64,000 nucleotides of DNA, from the NCBI RefSeq assembly GCF_000344615.1, contig NZ_KB467824.1, positions 46,445 through 110,444 of the forward strand, written 5' to 3'. A program made the position numbers and the translations under genes. Of the stretch, positions 35,932 through 45,949 are shown one piece after another. This DNA is from Janthinobacterium sp. CG3 (GTDB lineage: Bacteria; Pseudomonadota; Gammaproteobacteria; Burkholderiales; Burkholderiaceae_D). The notes below the pieces were generated by a model. It was not told where the DNA came from, did no database searches, and saw only the letters and a program-made list of their open reading frames with translations. Every line of letters begins with the position of its first letter. The first letter of the stretch is position 1.

Positions 35932-37452
35932 TCACTTGTCGAGGCGCCCCTTGACCAGGCCGATGATGTCGTTGAACTCGACCGGCTTGGTCAGGTGGTA
36001 GTCGAAACCGGCCTCGATGGCGCGGCTGCGCGCGTCGCCCTGGCCCCAGCCGGTTAGCGCGATCATCAGGACGCCGGCCGCGCCGGGCAGTTGGCGGATC
36101 TGCCGCGCCGTTTCGTAGCCGTCCATGCCGGGCATGCCCAGGTCCATCACGATCAAGTCCGGCGTGCCGCCCTTGGCGGCGGCCAGCGCGGCGCAGCCGT
36201 CGTAGGCCGCCGCCGCCTCGTAGCCCTCCATCTGGAACAGCACCTTCAGCGAGTCGGCGGCGTCGCAGTTGTCGTCGACCACCAGCACCTGCGCGGCGCG
36301 CGCGGCCGACGTCGGCGCCACGTCCACGCGCGCGCCGCCGCCGCCCTCGGCCGGCTGGCGCGACAGCACCACCACCGGCAGGCGGATGAGGAATTCGCTG
36401 CCCTTGCCGACGCCTTCGCTGCGCGCCAGCACGCTGCCGCCGTGCATTTCGGCGAAGGTGCGCGCCAGGCTCAGGCCGATGCCCAGGCCGCTGGCGATCT
36501 GCCCGGACACCGTGTTGCCCTGCTCGAACATTGAAAAAATCCGCGGGATGGCGTCGGCGTCCAGGCCGACGCCGGTGTCGGTGACGCTGATGCTCAGCTG
36601 CGCGTCGTCGACCCAGGCGCGCACCGCAACGCTGCCGTCGGGCGGCGTGAACTTGATCGCGTTCGAGACGATGTTGGCGAGGATTTGCACCACCCGCGCG
36701 TAGTCGGCGTGCAGCACCACGTCCTGCGGCGGCAGCGCGAAGTCGACGCCGATGCGCTTGCTGGCCGCGCTTTGCAGGCACAGCTCGTTGACGTGTTCGA
36801 CCACGGCGCGCAGGTGGACGTGTTCGCGCCGCAGCTCGGTCTTGCCGCTGGTGATGCGCGCGACGTCGAGCAGGTCGTCGACCAGCCGGGTCAGGTGCGT
36901 GACCTGGCGCTCGATCACCTCCCTGACCTTGGCCACGGCCGGCGCCTGCGGGTACAGGTGGCCGAGCAGCGCCACCGAGGTCTTGATCGGCGCCAAGGGG
37001 TTGCGCAGCTCGTGCCCGAGGCTGGCGAGAAATTCGTCCTTGCGGCGCTCGGCCTCGCGTACCATGTATTGGCGGGCGCGGGCGCGCAGCAGCGCGTGCG
37101 CCGACGTCACCAGGGTCAGCGTGCCGACCGGGCGCTCGAACAGCGTCAGGTTGCCCAGCGTGTTGATGGCGTGGCGCACCAGTTGCGGGTCGCCCTGGCG
37201 TTGCGTCAGCAGGATCACCGGCAGGTCGGACCAGGCCGGCTGGCCGGCGAGGTAGCCGGTGAGGGCGGCGCAGGCGCCGGCCGGCAACGCCTCCTCGACC
37301 GTCAGCACGCCGGCCGCGCCCAGTTCCAGTTGCTCGGCCAACTGCTCGGCGCTGTGGCAAATGTCGGTGCGTACCATCGCCAGCTCCAGCACCTGCTCGG
37401 CCAGCGCGGCGTCGCGTCCGGTCGGCGCGAAGATCAGGATGCGCTGTTCCAT
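35932..37452 (-). CDS. Hybrid histidine kinase paired with KaiC-like ATPase
   Basis: 506 residues from ATG 37452. An N-terminal receiver-like domain without a clear phospho-Asp (about 1-120) is followed by HisKA with His147 (FLASLGHELRNPLAP), an HATPase (N-box NIVSNAIKFTP, G-boxes DTGVGLD and SGLGIGLSLA), and a C-terminal receiver with Asp437 (LIVMDLGMPGMDG). No membrane helix, so it is soluble. It begins 5 bases after the KaiC-like stop; the pair is probably one signalling unit. Confidence 0.87.
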   Translation of the reverse strand: MEQRILIFAPTGRDAALAEQVLELAMVRTDICHSAEQLAEQLELGAAGVLTVEEALPAGACAALTGYLAGQPAWSDLPVILLTQRQGDPQLVRHAINTLGNLTLFERPVGTLTLVTSAHALLRARARQYMVREAERRKDEFLASLGHELRNPLAPIKTSVALLGHLYPQAPAVAKVREVIERQVTHLTRLVDDLLDVARITSGKTELRREHVHLRAVVEHVNELCLQSAASKRIGVDFALPPQDVVLHADYARVVQILANIVSNAIKFTPPDGSVAVRAWVDDAQLSISVTDTGVGLDADAIPRIFSMFEQGNTVSGQIASGLGIGLSLARTFAEMHGGSVLARSEGVGKGSEFLIRLPVVVLSRQPAEGGGGARVDVAPTSAARAAQVLVVDDNCDAADSLKVLFQMEGYEAAAAYDGCAALAAAKGGTPDLIVMDLGMPGMDGYETARQIRQLPGAAGVLMIALTGWGQGDARSRAIEAGFDYHLTKPVEFNDIIGLVKGRLDK

Positions 37453-37457
37453 ATGGA

Positions 37458-38972
37458 CTAGCGCGGCGCGCTGACGGCCGCCGCCGTGGGCGGGGCGGGC
37501 TCGCGGCACGCCTCGCCGGTCGGCACGCCGGTCAGGATGCCGTGGAAGCCGCGCAGCGGCGGGCCGATTTCAATGCCCCCGGCGCCGATTTCAAAGCGGT
37601 GGATGGTGCGCTGGTGCGGGCTGCCGCGCTTCTTGAACACCGAGATGGCTTGCCGCACCTCGCCCGCGACCTCGAAATAGCGCAGCATGATGACGTTGTC
37701 GGCCACGTAGCTGGCGTCGGCCGAGGTGGTCATGCTGGTGCCGATGATGCTTTGCTGGACGCCGACGAGCAGCGTGGCGACGCCGTGCTGGCCGAGGAAG
37801 GCCAGCAGCTCGTGCAGATAGGTGGGCAGGTAGCGCTCGTCGGGCACCGCGTTCAGGTAGCCGTTCAGGCTGTCGATGACGACCAGGCGGACGCCGCGCG
37901 CGGCGGCGTCGACCACCGCCTGCGAGAACTCGCCGGGCGCCAGTTCGGCCGGGTCGACCTGCTGGATCGTCAGCAGGCCCGCGTCCATCGCCGCGTGCAG
38001 CGCCATGCCGATGTCGCCGGCGCGGTTGAGCAGGTTGTTGCGCGACTCCTCGAACAGGAACATCGCGCACGCTTCGCCGCGCGCGGTGGCGGCGTGCACG
38101 AACTGCGCCGCCAGGGTCGATTTGCCGGTGCCGGGCGGGCCGGAAATGAGGGTGCTCATACCTTCCTCGACGCCGCCGCCGGTGAGCGCGTCGAGCGCCG
38201 CCAAGCCGCTGGAGAGGCGCCCGCGCGGGCCCTCGCAGCGCGTGTCGGACGCCACCAGGCGCGGAAACACCACCAGGCCGCCGGTGGCGATCTTGTAGTC
38301 GTGGTAGCCGCCGCGGTAGGACACGCCGCGGTATTTGACGATGCGCACGCGGCGCCGCTCGGCGCCGTAGGCTTGCACCAGCAGATCGAGCGCGACGACG
38401 CCCTCGGCCACGCTGCGCACCCGCATGTCGTCGCAGGCGGGGGCGCGGTCGTCGATGAGCAGCGTGGTGCAGCGGCGGCTCGACAAGTATTGCTTCAGCG
38501 CCAGCACCTGGCGCCGGTAGCGCAGCGGCCTCTCCGCCAGCAACTGCAGTTCCGACAGCGAGTCGAGCACCAGCCGGGTCGGTTTGTGCTGTTCGATCGC
38601 CGCCAAGATGCGCTGGGTGGTCAAGCCGAGTTCGATTTCGGACGGTTGGAAAATTGTGTACTGCTGGTCCGGGTCGAGCATGTCCTCGTCGGGGATGATT
38701 TCGACGATGGGCACCCCGGCCAGGTCCCAGCCGTGCGAGCGGGCGCTGGCGCGCAGCTCGACGGCGCTTTCGCCCAGCGTGATGTAGAGCACAGGCTCGT
38801 CCAGGCGCGCGCCTTCCTGGAGGAACTGCAGCGCCAGCGTGGTCTTGCCGGTGCCGGGTTCGCCCTCGACCAGATACAGGCGCTCGGGGGTCAAGCCGCC
38901 GGCGAGGACGGCGTCGAGGCCGGGCACGCCGGTCGACAGCAAAGCGGTGGTGTGGATGTCTTGTTGGTCCAT
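37458..38972 (-). CDS. KaiC-like two-domain RecA ATPase
   Basis: 504 residues from ATG 38972 with GGAGGG upstream. Two KaiC domains each have a Walker A: GEPGTGKTT (37-45) and GPPGTGKST (278-286). Walker B-like segments are RLVLDSLSEL and RLVVIDSLNGYL. The stretch from IIGTSMTTSADASYVADNVI resembles the KaiC segment containing phosphorylatable Ser/Thr. No kaiA or kaiB gene is nearby, so it is probably a non-circadian signalling ATPase working with the adjacent hybrid kinase. Confidence 0.87.
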   Translation of the reverse strand: MDQQDIHTTALLSTGVPGLDAVLAGGLTPERLYLVEGEPGTGKTTLALQFLQEGARLDEPVLYITLGESAVELRASARSHGWDLAGVPIVEIIPDEDMLDPDQQYTIFQPSEIELGLTTQRILAAIEQHKPTRLVLDSLSELQLLAERPLRYRRQVLALKQYLSSRRCTTLLIDDRAPACDDMRVRSVAEGVVALDLLVQAYGAERRRVRIVKYRGVSYRGGYHDYKIATGGLVVFPRLVASDTRCEGPRGRLSSGLAALDALTGGGVEEGMSTLISGPPGTGKSTLAAQFVHAATARGEACAMFLFEESRNNLLNRAGDIGMALHAAMDAGLLTIQQVDPAELAPGEFSQAVVDAAARGVRLVVIDSLNGYLNAVPDERYLPTYLHELLAFLGQHGVATLLVGVQQSIIGTSMTTSADASYVADNVIMLRYFEVAGEVRQAISVFKKRGSPHQRTIHRFEIGAGGIEIGPPLRGFHGILTGVPTGEACREPAPPTAAAVSAPR

Positions 38973-39205
38973 CGGTGCCCTCCAAACAATACAAAACAAG
39001 GCGCTCCGGCGCCCGTTCAAATAGTACCGCAATGCGCAAAAAAGTGACAATTCATTAGAATTGTCTGCCAAGCATGTTGTTGAGTTCGCTTGCAGGCGGT
39101 GAAGAGCAGCCAAACGAAGGGTGTAGCGCCGCTGGTTATCGATGATGCCGGCACGGAGCGCGCCCATATTTCCCGTGGGGAATTGTAACCGTGCTTGACT
39201 GGATT

Positions 39206-39244
39206 AGAATGATCGTTCATTCTTTAAATGTGTGACAATATAAT
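39206..39244 (+). promoter_or_regulatory. TetR-type operator overlapping the efflux promoter
   Basis: The near-perfect palindrome AGAATGATCGTTCATTCT (39206-39223) overlaps the -35 element TTCATT (39216-39221). TATAAT (39239-39244) follows after 17 bases. A bound repressor would block RNA polymerase. The operon it controls ends with a TetR gene and has a second TetR gene behind it. The remaining 38973-39205 has no supported gene and should also hold the KaiC promoter on the other strand. Confidence 0.75.
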
Positions 39245-39291
39245 TCAGCTTTATTAGACGATATTTGCGTAGTTTTCTTACAGGAAAATCC

Positions 39292-40515
39292 ATGATGGAA
39301 TCCCGCTTCTCCCTGCCGACGCCGCGCCCACGCGCGCTCGCCACCGCCGTTGCCGCCGTGTGCGCGGCCCTGATACTGGCCGCCTGCGGCAAGGCGCCCG
39401 CCGTCGCGCCGCCGGCCAAGGTGCCGGAGGTGGGCGTCTACACGGTCACTAGCCAGGCCTTGTCGATGACCACCGAATTGCCCGGGCGCACCGCCGCCTA
39501 CCAGGTGGCCGAAGTGCGTCCGCAGGTGGGCGGGCTGATCCAGAAGCGCCTGTTCGTCGAGGGCGCCGACGTCAAGGCCGGCGCCTCGCTGTACCAGATC
39601 GACCCGGCCAGTTACCAGGCGGCGTACAACTCGGCCAGGGCGGCGCTGAACAAGGCCAAGGCCAACCTGCTGACCAGCGGCCCGAAAGTGGCGCGCTATA
39701 AAGAGCTGGTGGCGATCGAGGGCGTCAGCCGCCAGGACTACGAGGACGCGGTGGCCGCCAACGAGCAGGCCAAGGCCGACGTCGAGTCGGCGGCGGCGGC
39801 GCTGGAGATGGCCAACATCAACCTGAAATACACCAGCGTGTTCGCGCCGATCAGCGGGCGCATCAGCCGCTCCAGCGTCACGCCGGGCGCGCTGGTGACG
39901 GCCAACCAGGCCGCCGCGCTGACCACCGTGCAGCAGCTCGACCCGATCTACGTCGACGTGACCCAGTCCAGCAACGACTTGCTGCGCCTGAAGCGCGAGC
40001 TGGACGGCGGCAGCCTGAAAAAGTCCGGCGCCGGCCAGGCCAAGGTGAGCCTGCTGCTGGCCGACGGCAGCACCTACGCCGAAGCGGGCAAATTGCAGTT
40101 CTCCGACGTCAGCGTCGACCCGGGCACCGGCAACGTGACGCTGCGCGCGCTGTTCCCCAACCCGAAAGGCGACCTGCTGCCCGGCATGTACGTGCGCGCG
40201 CTGCTCGATAGCGGCTTGAACGAGCACGCCATCGTGGTGCCGCAACAGGGCGTGACGCGCAACCCGAAGGGCCAGGCCACCGCGCTGGTGCTGAACCCCG
40301 ACGGCAAGGTCGAGCAGCGCATCTTGACCACCGCGCGCACGCTGGGCGACAAATGGCTGGTCACCTCCGGCCTGGCCGCCGGCGACCGCGTCATCGTCGA
40401 GGGCGTGCAAAAGGTCAAGCCGGGCGCGCAGGCCAGCGCCGCCAAGCCGGCGCCGGCCGTCGCCGGTGCGCCGGCCGGCGCCGCGCCCGCCGCGAACGCC
40501 AAAAGCGCCCACTAA
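39292..40515 (+). CDS. RND efflux periplasmic adaptor lipoprotein (AcrA/MexA type)
   Basis: 407 residues from ATG 39292 (second ATG at 39295), with AGGAAAA 4 nt upstream. Lipobox LILAACGK gives a lipid-anchored adaptor. It shows the adaptor layout: lipoyl-like halves around a coiled-coil hairpin (ASLYQIDPASYQAAYNSARA; FAPISGRISRSSVTPGALV), a beta-barrel and a membrane-proximal domain (LPGMYVRALLD). It links the inner-membrane pump to the outer-membrane channel. First gene of a four-gene unit: adaptor, pump, channel, TetR. Confidence 0.9.
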   Translation: MMESRFSLPTPRPRALATAVAAVCAALILAACGKAPAVAPPAKVPEVGVYTVTSQALSMTTELPGRTAAYQVAEVRPQVGGLIQKRLFVEGADVKAGASLYQIDPASYQAAYNSARAALNKAKANLLTSGPKVARYKELVAIEGVSRQDYEDAVAANEQAKADVESAAAALEMANINLKYTSVFAPISGRISRSSVTPGALVTANQAAALTTVQQLDPIYVDVTQSSNDLLRLKRELDGGSLKKSGAGQAKVSLLLADGSTYAEAGKLQFSDVSVDPGTGNVTLRALFPNPKGDLLPGMYVRALLDSGLNEHAIVVPQQGVTRNPKGQATALVLNPDGKVEQRILTTARTLGDKWLVTSGLAAGDRVIVEGVQKVKPGAQASAAKPAPAVAGAPAGAAPAANAKSAH

Positions 40516-40531
40516 TCCAGGAGAATAAAAA

Positions 40532-43500
40532 ATGGCACGTTTCTTTATTGACCGCCCGATCTTCGCCTGGGTGGTCGCGATTGTGATCATGCTTGCGGGC
40601 GTGATCGCGATCCTCGGCTTGCCGATCGCGCAGTACCCGAGCATCGCGCCGCCGTCGATTTCGATCAGCGGCAGTTATCCGGGCGCCTCCGCCAAAACCG
40701 TCGAGGACGCGGTGACCCAGGTCATCGAACAGAAGATGAAGGGCATCGACGGTTTGAGCTACATGTCGTCGAGCAGCGATTCGACCGGCGGCATCAGCCT
40801 GACGCTGACCTTCAAGAGCGGCACCAACCCGGACATCGCCCAGGTGCAGGTGCAAAACAAGCTGCAGCTGGCCACGCCGCTGCTGCCCGCCGCCGTGACG
40901 CAGCAGGGTCTGGTGGTCTCGAAGGCCACCAAAAACTTCCTGATGGTGCTCGGCTTCACCTCAGAGAACGGCAGCATGAAGCAGGTCGACCTGGGCGACT
41001 ATGTCGCCGCCAACGTCGTCGATCCGCTCAGCCGCGTCGAGGGCGTCGGCGAGGTCACGCTGTTCGGCTCGCAGTACGCGATGCGCATCTGGCTCGACCC
41101 GGCCAAGCTGCAAAGCTACCAACTGACGCCGGCCGACGTCAGCGCCGCCATCACGGCGCAAAACACCGAAGTCTCCGCCGGCGAACTGGGCGGCGCGCCG
41201 GCCGCGCCGGGGCAGCAGTTGAACGCCACCGTGTCGGCCCAGAGCCGGCTGCAAACGGCCGAGCAGTTCGGCGCCATCCTGTTGAAAACCAGCGCCAACG
41301 GCGCCATGGTGAACCTGCGCGACGTCGCCCGCATGGAGCTGGGCAGCGAGAACTACAAGACGGTGGCGCGCTTCAACGGCAAGCCGGCCACCGGTATCGC
41401 CATCAAGCTGGCCTCGGGCGCCAACGCGCTGGAGACGGCTGACCTGGTCAAGAAAAAGGTTGAGCTGTTGGGCAAGCAGTTCCCTGCGGGCATGAAGGCG
41501 CAAATCGCCTTCGACACCACGCCGTTCGTCAAACTGTCGATCGAGGAAGTGGTCAAAACCCTGGCCGAGGCGATCGTGCTGGTGTTCCTGGTGATGTACC
41601 TGTTCCTGCAAAACTTCCGCGCCACGCTGATTCCCACGCTGGCCGTGCCGGTGGTGTTGCTGGGTACCTTCGGCATCCTGTCGGCGTTCGGCTATTCGAT
41701 CAACACGCTGACGATGTTCGCGATGGTGCTGGCGATCGGCCTGCTGGTCGACGACGCCATCGTCGTCGTTGAAAACGTCGAGCGCGTCATGAGCGAGGAG
41801 GGCCTGTCGCCCGTCGAGGCGACGCGCAAATCGATGAGCCAGATCACCGGCGCGCTGGTCGGCATCGCCATGGTGCTGTCGGCGGTATTCGTGCCGATGG
41901 CCTTCTTCAGCGGTTCGACCGGCGTGATCTACCGCCAGTTCTCGATCACCATCGTCTCGGCGATGGTGCTGTCGGTGGTCGTCGCGATGGTGTTTACCCC
42001 GGCGCTGTGCGCCACCTTCCTGAAGCCGGTTGAAAAGGGCCACCACGCCAGCAACACGGGCTTCTTCGGCTGGTTCAACCGCGGCTTCGACCGCAGCAGC
42101 GCCAAGTACCAGGGCTGGGTGGGCAATATGATCGGCCGCAGCGGCCGCTCGATGCTGATGTACGCGCTGCTGCTGGCGGCGCTGGCGGTGGTCTTCCTGC
42201 GCCTGCCGACCTCGTTCCTGCCGGCCGAGGACCAGGGCGTGCTGTTCTCGCAGATCCAGTTGCCGACCGGCGCCACGCAAGAGCGCACGCTGAAGGTGAT
42301 TGAAAAAGTCGAGCAGCATTTCATGAACGACCAGAAGGACGCGGTCGCCTCTATCTTCACCGTGGCCGGCTTCAGCTTCGGCGGCAACGGCCAGAACACC
42401 GGTATCGCCTTCGTCCGCCTGAAGGACTGGTCCGAGCGCAAGACCCCGGCGCTGCGCGTGACCGGCGTGGTCGGCAAGGCGATGGGCGCGTTCTCGCAGA
42501 TCAAGGACGCGATGGTGTTCGCCTTCGCGCCGCCGGCCGTGCTGGAGCTGGGCAACGCCAGCGGCTTCGACCTGCAATTGCAGGACCAGGCCGGCCTGGG
42601 GCATGACGCCTTGATGGGCGCGCGCAACCAGTTGCTGGGCATGGCGTCGAAGAACCCGCTGCTGGTCGGCGTGCGTCCGAACGGCCAGGAAGACACGCCG
42701 GAATACAAGATCACCATCGACCAGCAGAAGGCCAGCGCGCTGGGCCTGTCGCTGGCCGAAGTGAACAAGGTGCTCAGCGTCGGCTGGGGCAGTAGTTACG
42801 TCAACGACTTCATCGACCGCGGCCGCGTCAAGAAGGTGTTCATGCAGGGCCAGCCCGACTCGCGCATGGTGCCGGAAGACCTGGGCAAATGGTTCGTGCG
42901 CAACAACGCCGGCGCCATGGTGCCGTTCTCGGCCTTCGCCTCCGGCGAGTGGGTCTACGCCTCGCCGCGGCTGGAGCGTTACAACGGCTTGTCGTCGGTC
43001 GAGGTGCTGGGCATGCCGGCGCCGGGCAAGAGCTCGGGCGCGGCGATGGCCGAAGTCGAGAAAATGGTCGCGCAACTGCCGCCCGGCATCGGCTTTGAAT
43101 GGACCGGCACCTCGGCCGAGGAGCGCGATTCCGGCTCGCAGACGCCGCAGTTGTACGCCATTTCGCTGCTGATCGTGTTCCTGTGCCTGGCGGCGCTGTA
43201 TGAAAGCTGGTCGATCCCGTTCTCGGTGCTGCTGGTGGTGCCGCTCGGCGTCATCGGCACGGTGCTGGGCAGCTGGGCCTTCGGCCTGTCGAACGACGTC
43301 TACTTCCAGGTGGCGCTGCTGACCGTGGTCGGCCTGTCGGCGAAGAACGCGATTCTGATCGTCGAATTCGCCAAGGAACTGCAGGACAAGGGTGTCGAGC
43401 TGAAGGAGGCGACGCTGCAAGCGGTGCGCCTGCGCCTGCGCCCTATCCTGATGACCTCGATCGCCTTCGGCCTGGGCGTGCTGCCGCTGGCGACCAGCAG

Positions 43501-43678
43501 CGGCGCCGGCTCCGGCAGCCAGAACGCCATCGGCGTCGGGGTGTTGGGCGGCATGCTGTCGGCCACCTTCCTCGGCATCTTCTTCGTACCGGTGTTCTTC
43601 GTGCTGGTGCGCGGCTTCTTCAAACAGAAGAAGGCCGCGCCGGCGCCGGCCGCAACAGTCATTTCGGAAGCGCATTAA
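40532..43678 (+). CDS. RND multidrug efflux pump (HAE1/AcrB type)
   Basis: 1048 residues, the usual AcrB length. Start [17 protein letters not shown] is typical. TM4 carries [16 protein letters not shown] with the proton-relay Asp pair, and TM10 has [15 protein letters not shown] with the Lys. Substrate-domain motifs of HAE1 pumps are all present, with no break. It pumps drugs, solvents or metabolites out using the proton gradient; substrates cannot be told from sequence. Follows the adaptor by 16 bases with AGGAGAA upstream. Confidence 0.92.
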   Translation: MARFFIDRPIFAWVVAIVIMLAGVIAILGLPIAQYPSIAPPSISISGSYPGASAKTVEDAVTQVIEQKMKGIDGLSYMSSSSDSTGGISLTLTFKSGTNPDIAQVQVQNKLQLATPLLPAAVTQQGLVVSKATKNFLMVLGFTSENGSMKQVDLGDYVAANVVDPLSRVEGVGEVTLFGSQYAMRIWLDPAKLQSYQLTPADVSAAITAQNTEVSAGELGGAPAAPGQQLNATVSAQSRLQTAEQFGAILLKTSANGAMVNLRDVARMELGSENYKTVARFNGKPATGIAIKLASGANALETADLVKKKVELLGKQFPAGMKAQIAFDTTPFVKLSIEEVVKTLAEAIVLVFLVMYLFLQNFRATLIPTLAVPVVLLGTFGILSAFGYSINTLTMFAMVLAIGLLVDDAIVVVENVERVMSEEGLSPVEATRKSMSQITGALVGIAMVLSAVFVPMAFFSGSTGVIYRQFSITIVSAMVLSVVVAMVFTPALCATFLKPVEKGHHASNTGFFGWFNRGFDRSSAKYQGWVGNMIGRSGRSMLMYALLLAALAVVFLRLPTSFLPAEDQGVLFSQIQLPTGATQERTLKVIEKVEQHFMNDQKDAVASIFTVAGFSFGGNGQNTGIAFVRLKDWSERKTPALRVTGVVGKAMGAFSQIKDAMVFAFAPPAVLELGNASGFDLQLQDQAGLGHDALMGARNQLLGMASKNPLLVGVRPNGQEDTPEYKITIDQQKASALGLSLAEVNKVLSVGWGSSYVNDFIDRGRVKKVFMQGQPDSRMVPEDLGKWFVRNNAGAMVPFSAFASGEWVYASPRLERYNGLSSVEVLGMPAPGKSSGAAMAEVEKMVAQLPPGIGFEWTGTSAEERDSGSQTPQLYAISLLIVFLCLAALYESWSIPFSVLLVVPLGVIGTVLGSWAFGLSNDVYFQVALLTVVGLSAKNAILIVEFAKELQDKGVELKEATLQAVRLRLRPILMTSIAFGLGVLPLATSSGAGSGSQNAIGVGVLGGMLSATFLGIFFVPVFFVLVRGFFKQKKAAPAPAATVISEAH

Positions 43679-43679
43679 C

Positions 43680-45146
43680 ATGAAAAAATCCATCCTCACC
43701 CTCGCCGCGCTGGCGCTGCTGGCCGGTTGCAGCCTGGCGCCGGTGTATCAGCGCCCGGCCGCCGCGGTGGCCGGCGCCTGGCCGGCCGGACCGGCCTACC
43801 AGGGCGACGCGGCCGCGGCGGCCGGCGCCCGGCCGGCGTCCGACATCGCCTGGCGCGAGTTCTTCGCCGACGCCCGGCTGCGCCAGGTCATCGAGCTGGC
43901 GCTGGCCAACAACCGCGACCTGCGCGTGAGCACGCTGAACATTGAAAAGGCGCGCGCCCAATACGGCATCGAGCGCGCCGCGCTGCTGCCGAAGATCTCG
44001 GCCAACGGCAGCGGCGGCGGCCAGCGCACGCCGGCCGGCATGAGCGCCAGCGGCCAGGCGCAGGTGGCGCACCAGTACAGCGCCAACCTGGGCGCGGCCG
44101 CCTTCGAGCTGGACTTCTTCGGCCGCGTGCGCAGCCTGTCCGACTCGGCGCTGCAGCAATACCTGGGCACCGAAGAGGCGCGCCGCGCCGCGCAAATCAG
44201 CCTGGTGGCTGAAGTGGCCGGCCACTACCTGACGCTGGCGGCGGACCAGGAGCGCCTGCGCCTGGCGCAGGAAACGCTGAAAAGCCAGCAACTGTCCTAC
44301 GACCTGAGCCAGCGCCGCTTCAAGGCCGGCGCCACCTCCGGGCTGGACATGTACGAGTCGCAGACCAGCGTGGAGGCGGCCCGTTCCGACGTCGCGCTGT
44401 ACACCAGCCAGGTGGCGCTGGACCAGAACGCGCTGACGCTGGTGGCCGGCGCGGCGCTGCCGGCGGCGCTGCTGCCGCAAGGCCCGCTGGACGCCGTCGG
44501 CGCGCTCACCGAGCTGCCGGCCGGGCTGCCGTCGGAGCTGCTGCAACGCCGCCCCGACGTGCTCGAAACCGAGCGCACGCTGCGCGCCGCCAACGCCGAC
44601 ATCGGCGCGGCGCGCGCGGCCTTCTTCCCGCGCATCTCGCTGACCGGTTCGGCCGGTTCGGCCAGCGGCAAGCTGTCCGGTTTGTTCAAGGCCGGCAGCG
44701 GGGCGTGGAGCTTCCTGCCGCAAATTAGCCTGCCGATCTTCGACGGCGGCGTCAACCGCGCCAACCTCGACATCGCCAAGGTCGAGCGCGACATTTCGGT
44801 GGCGCGCTACGACAAGGCGATCCAGATTGCGTTCCGCGAAGTGGCGGACGCGCTGGCGCAGCGCGGCACGCTGGGCGAGCGGCTGGCGTCGCAGGAGGCG
44901 CTGGCCGAGGCCTCGGCGAAAAGCTACCGCATCCACGAGGCCCGCTACCGCCAGGGCGCCGAATCCTACCTGAACGCGCTGGTGTCGCAGCGCGCGCTGT
45001 ACGCGGCGCAGCAAAGCCTGATCAGCGCGCGCCTGCTCAAGCAGAGCAACCTGGTGACGCTGTACAAGGTGATGGGCGGCGGCTGGCAGCCGGAGGGCGC
45101 GGCGCCGGCGACGGCCGGCGCGCGGGGCGTCGACCGGACCCAATGA
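43680..45146 (+). CDS. Outer-membrane efflux channel lipoprotein (OprM/NodT type)
   Basis: 488 residues with lipobox LALLAGCS. Two repeats of the TolC-like coiled-coil and barrel are recognisable: FFADARLRQVIELALANNRDL and the ELLQRRPDVLETERTLRAAN motif characteristic of NodT/OprM proteins. Forms the trimeric exit duct of the adaptor-pump-channel complex. It starts one base after the pump stop and its stop overlaps the TetR start (ATGA). Confidence 0.9.
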   Translation: MKKSILTLAALALLAGCSLAPVYQRPAAAVAGAWPAGPAYQGDAAAAAGARPASDIAWREFFADARLRQVIELALANNRDLRVSTLNIEKARAQYGIERAALLPKISANGSGGGQRTPAGMSASGQAQVAHQYSANLGAAAFELDFFGRVRSLSDSALQQYLGTEEARRAAQISLVAEVAGHYLTLAADQERLRLAQETLKSQQLSYDLSQRRFKAGATSGLDMYESQTSVEAARSDVALYTSQVALDQNALTLVAGAALPAALLPQGPLDAVGALTELPAGLPSELLQRRPDVLETERTLRAANADIGAARAAFFPRISLTGSAGSASGKLSGLFKAGSGAWSFLPQISLPIFDGGVNRANLDIAKVERDISVARYDKAIQIAFREVADALAQRGTLGERLASQEALAEASAKSYRIHEARYRQGAESYLNALVSQRALYAAQQSLISARLLKQSNLVTLYKVMGGGWQPEGAAPATAGARGVDRTQ

Positions 45147-45754
45147 GCGCGGGCGAGAAGCGCCACCCGGACCAGGAGCGCGCGCTGCACCGGCGCCAGC
45201 AGGTGCTGGACGCGGCGGCGTGCTGCTTCGGGCGCAGCGGCTTCCACGGCGCCAGCATGGCCGAAATATCGAAGGCGGCCGGCATGAGCGCCGGCCACAT
45301 CTACAACTACTTCGACAACAAGGACGCCATCATCGCCGCGTTCGTGCAGCAAAACATGGAGCGCGTGGCGGCGCACATGTTCGACCTGGAACAGCACGGC
45401 GACCCGCTGCAGAAAATGCTCGACAACGTAGGCGAGAGCGTGCGCGACAGCCTGGACCCGGCGCTGTGGGCGCTGCCGCTGGAGATCTTCGCCGAATCGG
45501 CGCGCAACCCGAAAATCGCCGCCTTGCTGCAGGACGCGGACCGCCGCACGCGGCTGCGCTTTCGCGCCATCCTCAAGGCGGCGCGGCTGCAACGCGGGCT
45601 GGCGGCCGACGACAGCCTGCTCGACGGGCGCATCGAAACCATCGTCGCCATGCACCAGGGGCTGCACTTGCGTGCGCTGCACAACCCCGGCATGGACCAG
45701 GCCGCGGTGGTCGCCGGCTTCCGCCTGGCGTTTACGGCCCTGCTGCTGGAGTAG
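45143..45754 (+). CDS. TetR-family regulator, last gene of the efflux operon
   Basis: 203 residues from ATG 45143 in an ATGA overlap with the channel gene. The N-terminal HTH is AAACCFGRSGFHGASMAEIS then KAAGMSAGHIYNYF, the standard TetR pattern. The ligand domain has a basic RLQRGLAAD segment. Co-transcription with the pump predicts autoregulation through the operator at 39206. Highly similar to the next TetR gene; the HTH block is almost the same in both. Confidence 0.88.
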   Translation: MSAGEKRHPDQERALHRRQQVLDAAACCFGRSGFHGASMAEISKAAGMSAGHIYNYFDNKDAIIAAFVQQNMERVAAHMFDLEQHGDPLQKMLDNVGESVRDSLDPALWALPLEIFAESARNPKIAALLQDADRRTRLRFRAILKAARLQRGLAADDSLLDGRIETIVAMHQGLHLRALHNPGMDQAAVVAGFRLAFTALLLE

Positions 45755-45765
45755 ACGTGGGCAGA

Positions 45766-45815
45766 GATTTTCGTAGATCGGGTCAGCCCGCAAGGGAGTA
45801 ACCCGACTGGCGTCG
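45766..45815. repeat. REP-like palindromic repeat, copy 6
   Basis: A 50-nt unit that agrees at 46 of 50 positions with the copy at 14791-14840 (both run from GATTTTCGTAG to ACTGGCGTCG). It sits between the two TetR genes, just after the efflux operon. Confidence 0.8.
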
Positions 45816-45949
45816 ACGACGGCTTTGCCCCGCCAGTTGTAAAAACACCATTCGAAGCCGTCCTCGGTGGCCATCGCCGGCCGTATCGGTTAAAGTGACC
45901 GGCGCCGACGCGGGCCGTCCCGCGCGTCGCCGGCACAACGGAAAAGTAC

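Noticed and set aside
39017..39220. 67-codon minus-strand frame between KaiC-like and adaptor genes
   Set aside because: No ribosome-binding site or recognisable features, and it covers the promoter/operator of the efflux operon.
40961..43699. 912-codon antisense open frame opposite the RND pump
   Set aside because: A shadow frame with His/Arg/Gln-rich low-complexity protein; the pump on the other strand is complete and conserved.
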